Shown here: positions 1 through 9,733 of the stretch, piece after piece | How positions within the stretch are numbered: position 1 is the first letter of the stretch | How the letters are laid out: every line of letters begins with the position of its first letter | Source: Martelella alba | GTDB lineage: Bacteria; Pseudomonadota; Alphaproteobacteria; Rhizobiales; Rhizobiaceae | Assembly (NCBI RefSeq): GCF_006516955.1 | Contig: NZ_VHLG01000012.1 | Location: 124,001-188,000, forward strand | Length of the DNA: 64,000 bases | Direction: 5' to 3' | Position numbers and translations under genes: made by a program | The notes under the pieces: model-generated | Told to the model about the DNA's origin: nothing | The model's input: only the letters and a program-made list of their open reading frames with translations | The model's database searches: none

Positions 1-760
1 TGTCATCGGCGACGGCAATGACGGCGGCTTTTTCCGAACGTGGCTGCGGCGAGAAAATCCGCTTCACCACGGTGGGCGAGCCACGCAATCCACATTTCAG
101 CAGATCCTCGATACCGGCCTCTGCCGCCGACCAGGTGATCACTTCGGCGCGGGCGGCGCTGAGCGCATCATTGAGTGATCCACGGCGAATATCATTGGTG
201 CCTTCCAGCATGGTGATGAGGCAGGGCAGCTTTGTCTTCAGCACCTGTACGCCGCCCTCGGCGCGCCGCTCCACGGTGATGGCGCGGGCCTCCAGATCAA
301 GCGGGCCAAGTTTGGCGACATAGGTAAGCTGGTTGAGGCCGAGGCGCTTGGCGATACCGGGGCCGACCTGGGCAGTGTCGCCATCAATCGTCTGCTTGCC
401 GGTGAAAACCACATCGGGCGCGCCGAAATCGCGGCCGATCTTCTCGATCGCCGCCGACAGCGCGAACGAGGTGGCAAGCGTGTCGGAACCGGCAAAATAG
501 CGGTCCGTCAGCAGAACAGCGCGGTTGGCACCATAGGTGAGCGCCTTGCGCAGCGCATCCGCCGCCATCGGCGGCCCCATGGTCAAAACGGTCACTTCAC
601 CGCCATGGGTATCGCGCAGGCGCAGTGCCTCTTCCAGCGAGAAGAGATCATAAGGGTTGATGATGGTCGGAACGCCCTGTCGCATGATCGTATTGGTGAC
701 CGGGTGGACACGGATCTGCGCTGAGTCTGGAACCTGCTTGATACAGACGACAATATGCAT
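1..760 (-). CDS. fixA: Electron transfer flavoprotein beta subunit FixA (3' end beyond window)
   Basis: FixA is the beta subunit of the FixAB flavoprotein. With FixC and FixX it passes electrons from NADH by bifurcation to ferredoxin or flavodoxin, supplying reductant to nitrogenase at the membrane. The 253 visible residues start MHIVVCIKQVPDS and continue with the ETF-beta fold, including the TVLTMGPP and DALRKALTYGA segments typical of the FixA group. The gene runs off the left edge; the family is about 280-295 residues, so roughly 30-40 are missing, and fixBCX are expected beyond the edge. The ATG at 760 has an AAAGGCGG-like ribosome site. A sigma-54 promoter lies 44 bp upstream with a NifA site beyond it, so fixA has its own nif-type control although it follows nifW in the same direction. 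Confidence 0.93.
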   Translation of the reverse strand, partial: MHIVVCIKQVPDSAQIRVHPVTNTIMRQGVPTIINPYDLFSLEEALRLRDTHGGEVTVLTMGPPMAADALRKALTYGANRAVLLTDRYFAGSDTLATSFALSAAIEKIGRDFGAPDVVFTGKQTIDGDTAQVGPGIAKRLGLNQLTYVAKLGPLDLEARAITVERRAEGGVQVLKTKLPCLITMLEGTNDIRRGSLNDALSAARAEVITWSAAEAGIEDLLKCGLRGSPTVVKRIFSPQPRSEKAAVIAVADD

Positions 761-803
761 GTTTGTCCGCCTTTCGCGCTTGAAATATCTCTGGCAAAGA
801 AAA

Positions 804-819
804 AGCATAAAGCGTGCCA
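804..819 (-). promoter_or_regulatory. Sigma-54 (-24/-12) promoter of fixA
   Basis: The minus strand reads TGGCACGCTTTATGCT. The GG and GC dinucleotides are separated by exactly 10 bases, matching the RpoN consensus TGGCACG-N4-TTGCW at all invariant positions. It lies about 45 bp upstream of the fixA ATG, with a TGT-N10-ACA NifA site about 75 bp further upstream. Confidence 0.85.
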
Positions 820-892
820 CGCCTTGGGTGGCGGATTAAATTATTGATTTTTATGTATTTATTTTTGAAGTGTGACAGAGCGGGTTGGTCTT

Positions 893-908
893 TGTCGGCC
901 TTGCGACA
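893..908 (-). promoter_or_regulatory. NifA upstream activator site for fixA
   Basis: TGTCGGCCTTGCGACA fits the NifA binding consensus TGT-N10-ACA exactly. It is about 75 bp upstream of the fixA -24 element, a usual distance for an enhancer-type activator working through a DNA loop. Confidence 0.75.
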
Positions 909-1005
909 TAGAAGCGTCGGATCAGCGACAGCCAGCATCGGGCACGAAAAAAGGGCAGGTCCCGAAGAACCCGCCCAAGTTGGCACAGCATGCGCTTCAG
1001 GGAAC

Positions 1006-1386
1006 CTAAATCTCGTCGATCGGGCCGAGGATGGCCGAAAGCGGCACGAAGGCGCCGCGTTCCTCTGCCGGCCGGTCGGGATCATGGTCTTTCAGCACCT
1101 TGAAAACCCGTTTCGACAAAGGTGAGGCGCTTTCAAATTCGCCATAGGCGCGCTCCAGCGTGGCGCGCGCACGGGCAGCAACGATGCTGTCGGGCAGATC
1201 GTCAAAATCCTCTTCCGCCAGATATTGTCCCATGCGCTTCAGAATATGCAGCCGCGCCACATCCAGCACTTTCGGATCGTAGAAGACACCGAGCGCCATG
1301 AAGAAATCCTCTGCCGAGGACAGCTGCTTCAGCCGCTTCAATATATCCTTTACATCGATTTGCGGTGTCGATGAACATGAACTCAT
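1006..1386 (-). CDS. nifW: Nitrogenase-stabilizing/protective protein NifW
   Basis: The 126-residue protein matches NifW in length and in its central segment [19 protein letters not shown] followed by [15 protein letters not shown]. NifW associates with the MoFe protein and is linked to its maturation and protection from oxygen. The ATG overlaps the nifV stop by 4 bases, so the two genes are translationally coupled. It is the last gene of the iscA-nfu-nifS-nifV-nifW run; a 245-bp gap with a new promoter separates it from fixA. The N-terminus (SSCSSTPQ) is short and polar, with no signal peptide. Confidence 0.93.
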   Translation of the reverse strand: MSSCSSTPQIDVKDILKRLKQLSSAEDFFMALGVFYDPKVLDVARLHILKRMGQYLAEEDFDDLPDSIVAARARATLERAYGEFESASPLSKRVFKVLKDHDPDRPAEERGAFVPLSAILGPIDEI

Positions 1387-2564
1387 GGACCTGTCTCCCT
1401 GCTGCCGGCGGAAGCCGGGCTTTCGCGTTCAAGGGTCGAATAGAGCCGGACAAGATCGTCCGGCGGGATGGTGCGGCGCGTATCGGCGGCATGGCGGCGG
1501 ATCCGCGCGACGAGAAGGGCGGCAAGCTCCGGATCGGCGGTAATGCCTTTTTCCGCCAGAACATGGCAGACGGCTGCGGCACCGGAATGCTTGCCGATGA
1601 CAATGCGGTGGCAGCGGCCGATGATGGCCGGGTCGATGCCCTGATAGGTGCGGCTGTCCTTCAAGAGCCCGGCAACATGGATGCCGCTTTCATGGGTAAA
1701 GACATCGCGGCCGACAATCGCCTTGCCCGGCGCAATCGCCCGGCCCGAGGCCTCCGCCACCTGTTCGGCCAGTGCCGTGAGGCTTTGAAGATCAATGCCG
1801 GTGAGGCAGTCATTCCGGGTGGCAAGCGCCACCGCGATCTCTTCCAGCGCGGTATTGCCGGCGCGCTCGCCAAGCCCGCCAACGGTGACGGACAGGTGGT
1901 TGACGCCCGCTTTTACTGCGGCCAGCGCATTGGCCGTTGCCAGTCCCAGATCATTATGGGCGTGAAATTCCAGCGGAAGCTTTGCGTTTTCGCTGAGTGG
2001 CTGCAACAGGGCAAAGGTGGAAAACGGATCAAGAATGCCGACCGTGTCGGCGATCCGGACACGGAAGGCACCGGCTTCAGCGGCGACATGGATGACGTTG
2101 CCAAGATGGGCAGGATCGGCGCGCGAGCCATCCTCGCAGCCAACCGCCACCTCAAGCCCGGCCTGCCTAGCCCGGCGCACCATCTGGTCAATCCGCGCCA
2201 GTGCGGCTTCACGGCCAATGCCGAGCTTGGCGGAAAGCTGCAGGTCGGAGGCGGGCAGCGACAGGTTCACCGCCGTTACGCCGGACGCGCGGGCGGCTGC
2301 CAGGTCACGCTCGCTCATCCGGCACCAGGCCATCAGCCTGAGCGGCAGGTCGAGGGCCGAGACGGCGCGGATCGCAGCGATCTCGTCAGCCCCCATCACC
2401 GGTGTGCCGATCTCCAGTTCCGGCACGCCGCTCGCCGCCAGCGCCTCAGCAAGCTGCAATTTGTCGGTCAGGCTGAAGGCGACGCCTGGCGCCTGTTCAC
2501 CATCGCGCAGCGTGGTGTCGTTGAGGAAGATCATGCGCGGTTCAGACAGCGGATCGTCAGACAT
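1383..2564 (-). CDS. nifV: Homocitrate synthase NifV
   Basis: NifV condenses acetyl-CoA with 2-oxoglutarate to make (R)-homocitrate, the organic ligand of FeMo-cofactor. The 393-residue protein opens with the HMGL-like/isopropylmalate synthase TIM barrel motif [14 protein letters not shown], contains the metal-binding HAHNDLG and the second signature [16 protein letters not shown], and has a C-terminal helical region with HESGIHVAG and GKHSG typical of homocitrate synthases. It overlaps nifS upstream by 8 bases and nifW downstream by 4. Many symbiotic rhizobia lack nifV and take homocitrate from the plant; a complete gene here supports nitrogen fixation without a host. Confidence 0.95.
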   Translation of the reverse strand: MSDDPLSEPRMIFLNDTTLRDGEQAPGVAFSLTDKLQLAEALAASGVPELEIGTPVMGADEIAAIRAVSALDLPLRLMAWCRMSERDLAAARASGVTAVNLSLPASDLQLSAKLGIGREAALARIDQMVRRARQAGLEVAVGCEDGSRADPAHLGNVIHVAAEAGAFRVRIADTVGILDPFSTFALLQPLSENAKLPLEFHAHNDLGLATANALAAVKAGVNHLSVTVGGLGERAGNTALEEIAVALATRNDCLTGIDLQSLTALAEQVAEASGRAIAPGKAIVGRDVFTHESGIHVAGLLKDSRTYQGIDPAIIGRCHRIVIGKHSGAAAVCHVLAEKGITADPELAALLVARIRRHAADTRRTIPPDDLVRLYSTLERESPASAGSRETGP

Positions 2565-3744
2565 GGGCTTCAGCCTTTTCAGGACGGGCGGGTGCCTCGG
2601 CTTTCAGGATTTGCGGCAGAACGGAAAGGACGTGATCAATCTCCGCAGCCGTGGTTTCGCGTGACAGCGAGAAGCGCAGGCCCGCGCGGGCATCCGCCTC
2701 GCGAAAGCCCATGGCGAGCAGAACCGGGCTTGGCAGCAATTGGCCCGCGCCGCAGGCCGAGCCGGCGGAACAGCAGATGCCGGCGCGATCAAGTCTGGTG
2801 AGCAGCGCATCGGTATTAAAATTGCGGAAGATGATCAGTGATGTGTTGGCGAGCCGGTTCAAGGTGCTGCCCACCGCCATGGCCTGCGGGCATAAGCGGA
2901 GAATGCCGGTTTCCAGCCGGTCGCGCAGTGCCGTCATCCGGCTTGCATCGTCTGCCATCCGCGTCATGGCGAGGTCGGCGGCGACGCCGAAGCCGACGGT
3001 TCCGGCGAGATTTTCGGTGCCGGCGCGGCGTCCGCGCTGCTGGCTACCGCCATGGATCAGCGGCGAGAAGCCAATCCCTTTTCTAAGGTAGAGCGCGCCG
3101 ATCCCCTGCGGCCCGTGCAGTTTGTGGGCCGAGAGTGTCAGCATGTCGATATCATCGGCGACGATATTGACCGGGATGCGGCCCGCCGCCTGCACGGCAT
3201 CGACATGGAACAGCGCACCGGCGGCATGGGCGATCTCGCCGATTACCTTGAGCGGAAAGATGATCCCGGTCTCATTATTGGCGGCCATGGTGCTGACGAG
3301 TGCGGTTTTCGGGCCAATGGCCGTCCTGAGCGCTTCGAGATCAAGCCCGCCTTCGCGGTCGACCGGGACAAGCCGCAGCCGCACCCCCTCACGCGCTTCA
3401 AGGTGGCGGCACAGCGTCAGGATGGCGGGGTGTTCGACGGTGGTGGTGACGATCTCGCTGCGACCCGGCAGGGCGGCAAGGCCGGCGCGGATGGCGGCAT
3501 TGTCGCCCTCGCTGCCGCCGGAGGTGAACAGGATCTCGCCATCGGAACGCGCGCCGACAAGATGCTGCACCGATTTGCGGGCCTTTCGAACCGCCGCTGC
3601 CGCTGCCGCGCCGGCCTGATGCTTCGCCGCGGCATTGCCGAAATGCGCGCCGAAATAGGGCAGCATGGCGGCGACAACCGCCGGATCGGGCCTTGTCGTG
3701 GCATTATTGTCGAGATAGGTCAGCATCGTGATCGTATCCGTCAA
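2557..3744 (-). CDS. nifS: Cysteine desulfurase NifS
   Basis: NifS is a PLP enzyme that takes sulfur from cysteine for nitrogenase Fe-S clusters. In this 395-residue protein the PLP lysine lies in SAHKLHG (Lys208), a conserved active-site histidine in TVEHPAI (His105), and the persulfide cysteine in [11 protein letters not shown] (about Cys331). The N-terminal YLDNNATT block is typical of the NifS/IscS class V fold. The ATG at 3744 overlaps the stop of the upstream NifU-like gene (ATGA); an in-frame ATG at 3726 is an alternative that matches many NifS starts. Its neighbours are an A-type carrier and an Nfu-type scaffold, so this is a dedicated nitrogenase Fe-S assembly unit. Confidence 0.95.
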   Translation of the reverse strand: MTDTITMLTYLDNNATTRPDPAVVAAMLPYFGAHFGNAAAKHQAGAAAAAAVRKARKSVQHLVGARSDGEILFTSGGSEGDNAAIRAGLAALPGRSEIVTTTVEHPAILTLCRHLEAREGVRLRLVPVDREGGLDLEALRTAIGPKTALVSTMAANNETGIIFPLKVIGEIAHAAGALFHVDAVQAAGRIPVNIVADDIDMLTLSAHKLHGPQGIGALYLRKGIGFSPLIHGGSQQRGRRAGTENLAGTVGFGVAADLAMTRMADDASRMTALRDRLETGILRLCPQAMAVGSTLNRLANTSLIIFRNFNTDALLTRLDRAGICCSAGSACGAGQLLPSPVLLAMGFREADARAGLRFSLSRETTAAEIDHVLSVLPQILKAEAPARPEKAEAHV

Positions 3745-4034
3745 CCGCCCATTACCGGCTGGATCCTCAGCGGCAGATTGGTCGCCTCGATCAGCTTTTG
3801 ACGGATGCCGTTCATTGTCAGCGCTGCAAGCTGGCAGCCGACACAGGTGCCAGTCAGCTTAAGCTTCACCGTATTGCCCTCGACGCCGACAAGTTCGCAA
3901 TTGCCGCCATCACGGGCAAGACGCGGGCGCAGGTCATCAATCGCCTTTTCGATCAGCCGGTATTTGACGGCGGCAAGCGCTTCGGTGGTTTCCAGCGCTT
4001 CAGCGGTGTTCTGGCGGGACATGGTCGCTTCCAT
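3741..4034 (-). CDS. NifU C-terminal (Nfu) domain protein
   Basis: This 97-residue protein consists of the Nfu domain only. It carries the CVGC cluster-binding motif (Cys64, Cys67) in the block KLTGTCVGCQLA, after an N-terminal helix region. Nfu domains carry a [4Fe-4S] cluster for transfer to nitrogenase proteins. The N-terminal IscU-like scaffold and central [2Fe-2S] domain of full NifU are absent; rhizobial nif-linked NifU is often reduced in this way. I chose the ATG at 4034 because GAGGAG lies 6 bases upstream; in that reading the ribosome site overlaps the stop of the A-type carrier gene. Longer in-frame starts would lie inside that gene. Confidence 0.88.
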   Translation of the reverse strand: MEATMSRQNTAEALETTEALAAVKYRLIEKAIDDLRPRLARDGGNCELVGVEGNTVKLKLTGTCVGCQLAALTMNGIRQKLIEATNLPLRIQPVMGG

Positions 4035-4044
4035 GGTCATCTCC

Positions 4045-4365
4045 TCAGCCGAAAGACTTGCCACAAGAGCATTTATTGGTTGCATTCGGGTTCTCGAACA
4101 CGAAGCCGGAGGATTCCAGACCGGTGATGAAATCAACCGTCATGCCGGCCACATGGGCCTGCGAGGCCTGATCGACGAAAACCTTGACGCCACCGCTTTC
4201 GATCACGGCATCGCCGTCACGGGTCGCCGTTTCCAGCCCCATCATATATTTGAACCCGGCGCAGCCGCCGGCCTCGACCATGATTCGAAGCCCTTCGGCC
4301 GGACCCTTTGCCTGGGAAAGCGCGGATTTGACGGCTGCGGCGGCATTGTCTGTCAGTGTGATCAT
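4045..4365 (-). CDS. A-type iron-sulfur carrier (IscA/HesB family, nif-linked)
   Basis: The 106-residue protein has the A-type carrier fold and its three conserved cysteines: Cys35 in EAGGCAGF and Cys99/Cys101 in the C-terminal CSCGKSF. Such proteins hold a [2Fe-2S] or [4Fe-4S] cluster and hand it to apo-proteins. It is the first gene of the nifS/nifV/nifW operon, behind a sigma-54 promoter. In Rhizobium etli the equivalent first gene of the nifU-nifS unit is called iscN; this is probably the same gene, but I assign only the family. Confidence 0.9.
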   Translation of the reverse strand: MITLTDNAAAAVKSALSQAKGPAEGLRIMVEAGGCAGFKYMMGLETATRDGDAVIESGGVKVFVDQASQAHVAGMTVDFITGLESSGFVFENPNATNKCSCGKSFG

Positions 4366-4405
4366 CGCTCAACTCCTTGAAACGGGTTTTTCGCAATGAT
4401 GACCA

Positions 4406-4421
4406 TGCAGATATCGTGCCA
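4406..4421 (-). promoter_or_regulatory. Sigma-54 (-24/-12) promoter of the iscA-nifSVW operon
   Basis: The minus strand reads TGGCACGATATCTGCA: a perfect TGGCACG -24 element and a GC at -12 with the required 10-base spacing. It lies about 40 bp upstream of the iscA-like start at 4365, with a NifA site about 50 bp further upstream. Confidence 0.85.
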
Positions 4422-4468
4422 CTGAAAATAAATATTATATTTCAGTTATTTATGTTGATTCTGTCGAA

Positions 4469-4484
4469 TGTCGAGAATCCGACA
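4469..4484 (-). promoter_or_regulatory. NifA upstream activator site for the iscA-nifSVW operon
   Basis: TGTCGAGAATCCGACA is an exact TGT-N10-ACA. A near-match (5 of 6 fixed bases, TGT-N10-ACG read on the plus strand) lies at 4516-4531, possibly a weaker second site. Confidence 0.72.
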
Positions 4485-4540
4485 ACGTCGTGTCTGCGAC
4501 AGAAAAAGTAGCTTTTGTCAAAAATCCGACGGGGATGGCT

Positions 4541-5167
4541 TCAACCGATCCGGGTTGTCAGAACCTTGATGGCAGCCAGGCCGAAAACGGCCGCAAAACA
4601 GGCCTCGAAGATGCGGTTAAGGCGGCGATAGATGCGCGCCACACCGGAAAGCGAAAACAGCATCGCATAGGTGACGAAGACAGCCGTGCTTTGAAGGCCG
4701 ACGGCGATGATGACCTCGGCCAGAGTTGCAGCTCCCGCCTGCGCTGGCACGCCGACAGAATAGAGCGCCGCAAAGAAGAAGATCGCCTTGGGATTGGTAA
4801 GATGTAGCATCAACCCCTTTATATAAAGGCGCCTGGTCGAGGCAGCAGCAAGCGCGCGGCTGTCAAGCTCCCCCTTTTTCATGGCCGCGCGGGCCGCCTT
4901 ATAGGCGAGAAAACCGAGATAGGCCGCACCGGCATAGCGCAGTATTTCAAACAGCGTGACGCTGGCCGCCATCAGGGCGGCAAGGCCGAAGGCTGCGGCA
5001 AGCGACCAGCTGAGCGAACCAGTGGCAACGCCCAGCGCCACCGACAATCCGGCGCGCCTGCCGGACGACAGTGACGTTCCGGCAATGGCAAGCGTTGCCG
5101 GTCCGGGCGAAGCAGTCGCCATGAATGCCGCCAGCAGGATCAGCGGCAGGTGAAGGCTCTCAGTCAT
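4541..5167 (-). CDS. LysE/RhtB family amino-acid exporter
   Basis: A 208-residue integral membrane protein with about six hydrophobic segments. The N-terminal ATASPGPATLAIAGTSLSSGRRAGL block is the family signature, and FAALYSVG-type segments follow. LysE/RhtB proteins export amino acids such as lysine, homoserine or threonine; the substrate cannot be read from sequence. It sits alone between the two nif promoter regions, reading away from nifH, with a weak ribosome site at the ATG at 5167. It has no known part in nitrogen fixation and shows no obvious sigma-54 element of its own. Confidence 0.85.
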   Translation of the reverse strand: MTESLHLPLILLAAFMATASPGPATLAIAGTSLSSGRRAGLSVALGVATGSLSWSLAAAFGLAALMAASVTLFEILRYAGAAYLGFLAYKAARAAMKKGELDSRALAAASTRRLYIKGLMLHLTNPKAIFFFAALYSVGVPAQAGAATLAEVIIAVGLQSTAVFVTYAMLFSLSGVARIYRRLNRIFEACFAAVFGLAAIKVLTTRIG

Positions 5168-5264
5168 GGTGTCCGGGTCCCGTTGGCATGGCCGTTTTCA
5201 CCTTGCATCCTGCCATTGCCGCGCATCGCCCGCAACCATCCCAACGGACAGGAACTGTCGCTTT

Positions 5265-5280
5265 TGTCGGGTGTGCGACA
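5265..5280 (+). promoter_or_regulatory. NifA upstream activator site for nifH
   Basis: TGTCGGGTGTGCGACA is an exact TGT-N10-ACA, about 105 bp upstream of the nifH -24 element. Confidence 0.75.
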
Positions 5281-5340
5281 GGAACTGTTGGGTTGCTGTC
5301 TGATGTGGCTGTCCGGATTGAAATCATATTAAGTAATTGA

Positions 5341-6378
<1,038 letters not shown>

Positions 6379-6388
6379 GCGGGGGCAT

Positions 6389-6453
6389 GCGGGGGCGGCG
6401 GCCTTGACCCGCCGCGCCCGCGACATATCCACCGGCGCCGACGGCGCGTTTTT
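6389..6453 (+). other. nifH-nifD intergenic hairpins
   Basis: Two inverted repeats lie in the gap. The first pairs 6389-6401 with 6409-6421 (13 positions, one mismatch, very GC-rich). The second pairs GCGCC at 6435-6439 with GGCGC at 6443-6447 and is followed by five T (6449-6453). Together they could stabilise the 3' end of nifH mRNA or partly terminate transcription, giving more nifH than nifDK, as known for nif operons elsewhere. The role here is inferred. Confidence 0.6.
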
Positions 6454-6478
6454 CTGACCCGTTGAAAAAGGCAAAGCC

Positions 6479-7987
6479 ATGAGCCTCGATTATGAAAATG
6501 ACAGCCAGCTCCACGAGAAACTGATCGAGGATGTGCTGTCGAAATATCCCGACAAGGCGGCCAAGCGCCGCAAAAAACATCTTTCGGTTGCCAAGGCCGC
6601 CGAAGGTGAAACAGAAAGCGCCGAGCCGGTTTCCGAATGTTCGGTCAAATCCAACATCAAATCCATTCCGGGCGTCATGACCATTCGCGGCTGCGCCTAT
6701 GCCGGTTCCAAGGGCGTTGTCTGGGGCCCGGTCAAGGATATGGTTCATATCTCGCACGGACCGGTTGGCTGCGGACAATATTCCTGGTCGCAGCGCCGCA
6801 ATTATTATATCGGCACCACCGGTATCGACAGTTTCGTCACCATGCAGTTCACCTCCGATTTTCAGGAGAAGGACATTGTCTTTGGTGGCGACAAGAAGCT
6901 CGAAAAGGTGATCGACGAGATCGAAGAGCTGTTCCCGCTTGCCAAGGGGATTTCGGTCCAGTCCGAATGTCCGATTGGCCTCATCGGTGACGACATCGAG
7001 GCGGTGTCGCGCAAGAAGAAGAAAGAGCTCAACAAGACCATCGTTCCGGTACGCTGCGAGGGCTTTCGCGGTGTGTCGCAGTCGCTTGGCCACCACATCG
7101 CCAATGATGCGATCCGCGACTGGGTGCTGGAAGACGAAGACAAGCACGCCGATTTCGAAGCCGGTCCCTACGATGTGAACATTGTCGGCGACTACAATAT
7201 CGGCGGTGATGCCTGGGCCTCGCGCATTCTGCTGGAGGAAATGGGCCTGCGCGTTGTCGGCAACTGGTCCGGTGATGCGACGCTGGCGGAGATGGAGCGC
7301 GCACCCAAGGCGAAGCTCAACCTGATCCATTGCTACCGGTCGATGAACTATATCTGCCGCTACATGGAAGAAAAATACGGCATCGCGTGGATGGAATATA
7401 ATTTCTTCGGCCCCTCGCAGATTGCCGCCTCTCTGCGTGCGATCGCCAAGCATTTCGGGCCGGAGATCGAGGAAAAGGCCGAAGCCGTCATCGCCAAGTA
7501 TCAGCCGATGGTTGACGCGGTGATCGCCAGATACAAGCCGCGCCTCGATGGCAAGACGGTGATGCTCTATGTCGGCGGCCTGCGCCCGCGTCACGTCATG
7601 ACGGCCTATGAGGATCTCGGCATGAAGATCGTCGGAACGGGTTACGAGTTTGCCCATAACGACGATTACCAGCGCACCGGCCATTACGTGAAGGATGGCA
7701 CGCTGATCTATGACGACGTCACCGGCTATGAGCTGGAAAAGTTCATCGAGGGGATCCGCCCCGATCTGGTCGGCTCCGGCATCAAGGAAAAATACCCGGT
7801 CCAGAAGATGGGCGTTCCCTTCCGCCAGATGCATAGCTGGGACTATTCCGGCCCCTATCACGGCTATGACGGCTTTGCGATCTTCGCCCGCGACATGGAT
7901 CTCGCCATCAACAATCCGGTCTGGGGTCTTTATGACGCCCCCTGGAAGAAGAAGGCAAACCCTTCGCAGCTTCTCGCGGCGGAATGA
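6479..7987 (+). CDS. nifD: Nitrogenase MoFe protein alpha chain NifD
   Basis: NifD holds FeMo-cofactor and half of the P-cluster ligands in the alpha2beta2 MoFe protein. In this 502-residue chain the P-cluster cysteines are Cys72 (RGCAYAG), Cys98 (GPVGCGQYS) and Cys164 (SECPIG). The FeMo-cofactor ligands are Cys285 ([10 protein letters not shown]) and His452 (QMHSWDY). The cofactor-pocket residues Gln201 and His205 (GVSQSLGHH) are also present. These match a molybdenum nitrogenase, with about 10 extra residues before the first ligand compared with the Azotobacter numbering I know. It follows nifH and precedes nifK. Confidence 0.98.
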   Translation: MSLDYENDSQLHEKLIEDVLSKYPDKAAKRRKKHLSVAKAAEGETESAEPVSECSVKSNIKSIPGVMTIRGCAYAGSKGVVWGPVKDMVHISHGPVGCGQYSWSQRRNYYIGTTGIDSFVTMQFTSDFQEKDIVFGGDKKLEKVIDEIEELFPLAKGISVQSECPIGLIGDDIEAVSRKKKKELNKTIVPVRCEGFRGVSQSLGHHIANDAIRDWVLEDEDKHADFEAGPYDVNIVGDYNIGGDAWASRILLEEMGLRVVGNWSGDATLAEMERAPKAKLNLIHCYRSMNYICRYMEEKYGIAWMEYNFFGPSQIAASLRAIAKHFGPEIEEKAEAVIAKYQPMVDAVIARYKPRLDGKTVMLYVGGLRPRHVMTAYEDLGMKIVGTGYEFAHNDDYQRTGHYVKDGTLIYDDVTGYELEKFIEGIRPDLVGSGIKEKYPVQKMGVPFRQMHSWDYSGPYHGYDGFAIFARDMDLAINNPVWGLYDAPWKKKANPSQLLAAE

Positions 7988-8112
7988 TTTCGGCCCGGGC
8001 CGTCCCCGTCACGGCCCGCCATGCATGAGAACCGGGCTCTCTAAAGCCCATCAATTCCCCTTTCAAACGCCCGTGTCGCCGTATGGAGCTGCCGGGCAAA
8101 GAGGTGATCGTC

Positions 8113-9654
8113 ATGCCACAGTCGGCTGATAAAGTACTCGACCACGCGCCCCTGTTCCGCGAGCCCGAATATGTCGAAATGCTCAGGAACAAGAAGGAAA
8201 ACTTCGAATGCCCGCATCCGGGCGAATGGGTGGATGACCAGCGCGAATTCACCAAGTCGTGGGACTATCGCGAGAAGAACCTCGCCCGCGAGGCGCTCGT
8301 CGTCAATCCGGCCAAGGCCTGCCAGCCGCTCGGCGCGGTGTTTGCCGCTGCCGGCTTCGAGCGCACCATGTCTTTCGTTCATGGGTCGCAGGGCTGCGTC
8401 GCCTATTACCGCTCGCATCTGTCGCGCCACTTCAAGGAGCCGGCTTCGGCCGTCTCCTCATCGATGACCGAGGATGCTGCGGTGTTTGGCGGGCTGAAGA
8501 ACATGATCGACGGTCTGGCCAATACCTATTCGCTCTATGAGCCGAAGATGATTGCCGTCTCCACCACCTGCATGGCCGAAGTCATCGGTGATGACCTGCA
8601 TGGCTTCATCGAAAACGCCAAGAATGAAGGCTCGGTGCCGAAGGACTTCGATGTTCCCTTCGCCCATACGCCTGCTTTCGTCGGCTCCCATGTCGATGGC
8701 TATGACAATATGGTGCGCGGCGTTTTCGAACATTTCTGGAAGGGCAAGACCCGCGAGGAGGTGACCGGTCGCTTCAATCTGATCCCCGGTTTCGACGGCT
8801 ATTGCGTTGGCAATAACCGCGAGCTGAAGCGGATGCTGGCGCTGATGGGCGTTGAATACACTTTCATTCAGGATGCCTCCGACACCTATGATACGCCCTC
8901 GGACGGCGAGTTCCGTATGTATGACGGCGGCACGAAGCTTGAAGATATTGCCGATGCGCTGAATGCCGAATGGACGCTGTCGCTGCAGCATTACTGCACC
9001 AGAAAGACGCTGGAATATTGCGCCGAACAGGGCCAGAAGACCGCTTCGCTGCATTATCCGATGGGCGTTCGCGGCACGGATGATCTTTTGATGAAACTCT
9101 CGGAAATGACCGGCAAGGAGATCCCTGAAGCGCTCAGAATGGAGCGTGGCCGCCTCGTCGATGCCATGGCCGACAGTCAGGCCTATCTGCATGGCAAGCG
9201 CTATGCGATCTATGGCGATCCGGATTTCGTCTATGCCATGGCCCGCTTCATTCTGGAAACCGGCGGCGAGCCGGTCCATTGCCTGGCCACCAACGGCGGC
9301 AAGGTCTGGGCGCAGGAGATGCAGGATCTGTTCGACACTTCGCCCTTCGGCAAGGATTGCAAGGCCTGGCCGGGCAAGGATCTCTGGGCCATGCGCTCGC
9401 TGATGTTCACGGAACCGGTCGATCTCCTGATCGGCTCTTCCTATGGCAAATATCTGGAACGCGATACCGGCACGCCGTTGCTGCGGCTGACCTTCCCGAT
9501 CTTCGACCGGCATCACCATCACCGTTTCCCCACCATGGGCTATCAGGGCGGGCTGCGCGTGCTGACCGAGATCCTCGACAAGTTCTTCGATCTCGCCGAC
9601 CGCGAAACGGAAATCCCCGGCAAGACCGACTACTCCTTCGATCTCACTCGATAG
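8113..9654 (+). CDS. nifK: Nitrogenase MoFe protein beta chain NifK
   Basis: NifK is the beta subunit of the MoFe protein. The 513-residue chain carries the P-cluster cysteines at Cys70 ([11 protein letters not shown]), Cys95 ([10 protein letters not shown]) and Cys153 (STTCMAE), the same positions as in Azotobacter vinelandii NifK. The bridging-serine region follows. I chose the ATG at 8113 ([15 protein letters not shown]) over an in-frame ATG at 8083 because GAGGTG sits 6 bases upstream and the length then fits the family. A strong hairpin with a short T run follows the stop, separating nifHDK from nifENX. Confidence 0.98.
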   Translation: MPQSADKVLDHAPLFREPEYVEMLRNKKENFECPHPGEWVDDQREFTKSWDYREKNLAREALVVNPAKACQPLGAVFAAAGFERTMSFVHGSQGCVAYYRSHLSRHFKEPASAVSSSMTEDAAVFGGLKNMIDGLANTYSLYEPKMIAVSTTCMAEVIGDDLHGFIENAKNEGSVPKDFDVPFAHTPAFVGSHVDGYDNMVRGVFEHFWKGKTREEVTGRFNLIPGFDGYCVGNNRELKRMLALMGVEYTFIQDASDTYDTPSDGEFRMYDGGTKLEDIADALNAEWTLSLQHYCTRKTLEYCAEQGQKTASLHYPMGVRGTDDLLMKLSEMTGKEIPEALRMERGRLVDAMADSQAYLHGKRYAIYGDPDFVYAMARFILETGGEPVHCLATNGGKVWAQEMQDLFDTSPFGKDCKAWPGKDLWAMRSLMFTEPVDLLIGSSYGKYLERDTGTPLLRLTFPIFDRHHHHRFPTMGYQGGLRVLTEILDKFFDLADRETEIPGKTDYSFDLTR

Positions 9655-9664
9655 GAGCAATTGA

Positions 9665-9697
9665 CCGGCCGCACAGTCCCTTCGTGCGGCCGGTTTT
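9665..9697 (+). terminator. Hairpin with T run between nifK and nifE
   Basis: A perfect 10-bp stem pairs CCGGCCGCAC (9665-9674) with GTGCGGCCGG (9684-9693) around a 9-base loop, followed by TTTT. It has the form of an intrinsic terminator. No -24/-12 promoter is visible in the remaining 36 bases before nifE, so it probably lets some transcription through and lowers nifEN relative to nifHDK. Confidence 0.7.
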
Positions 9698-9733
9698 CAC
9701 CTCAAGTGACATCAAAGCGGAAGGTGTGACGAC

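Noticed and set aside
1365-2801. 478-codon plus-strand frame opposite nifV and nifS
   Set aside because: It is antisense to two certain genes and has no family motifs; a codon-bias artefact.
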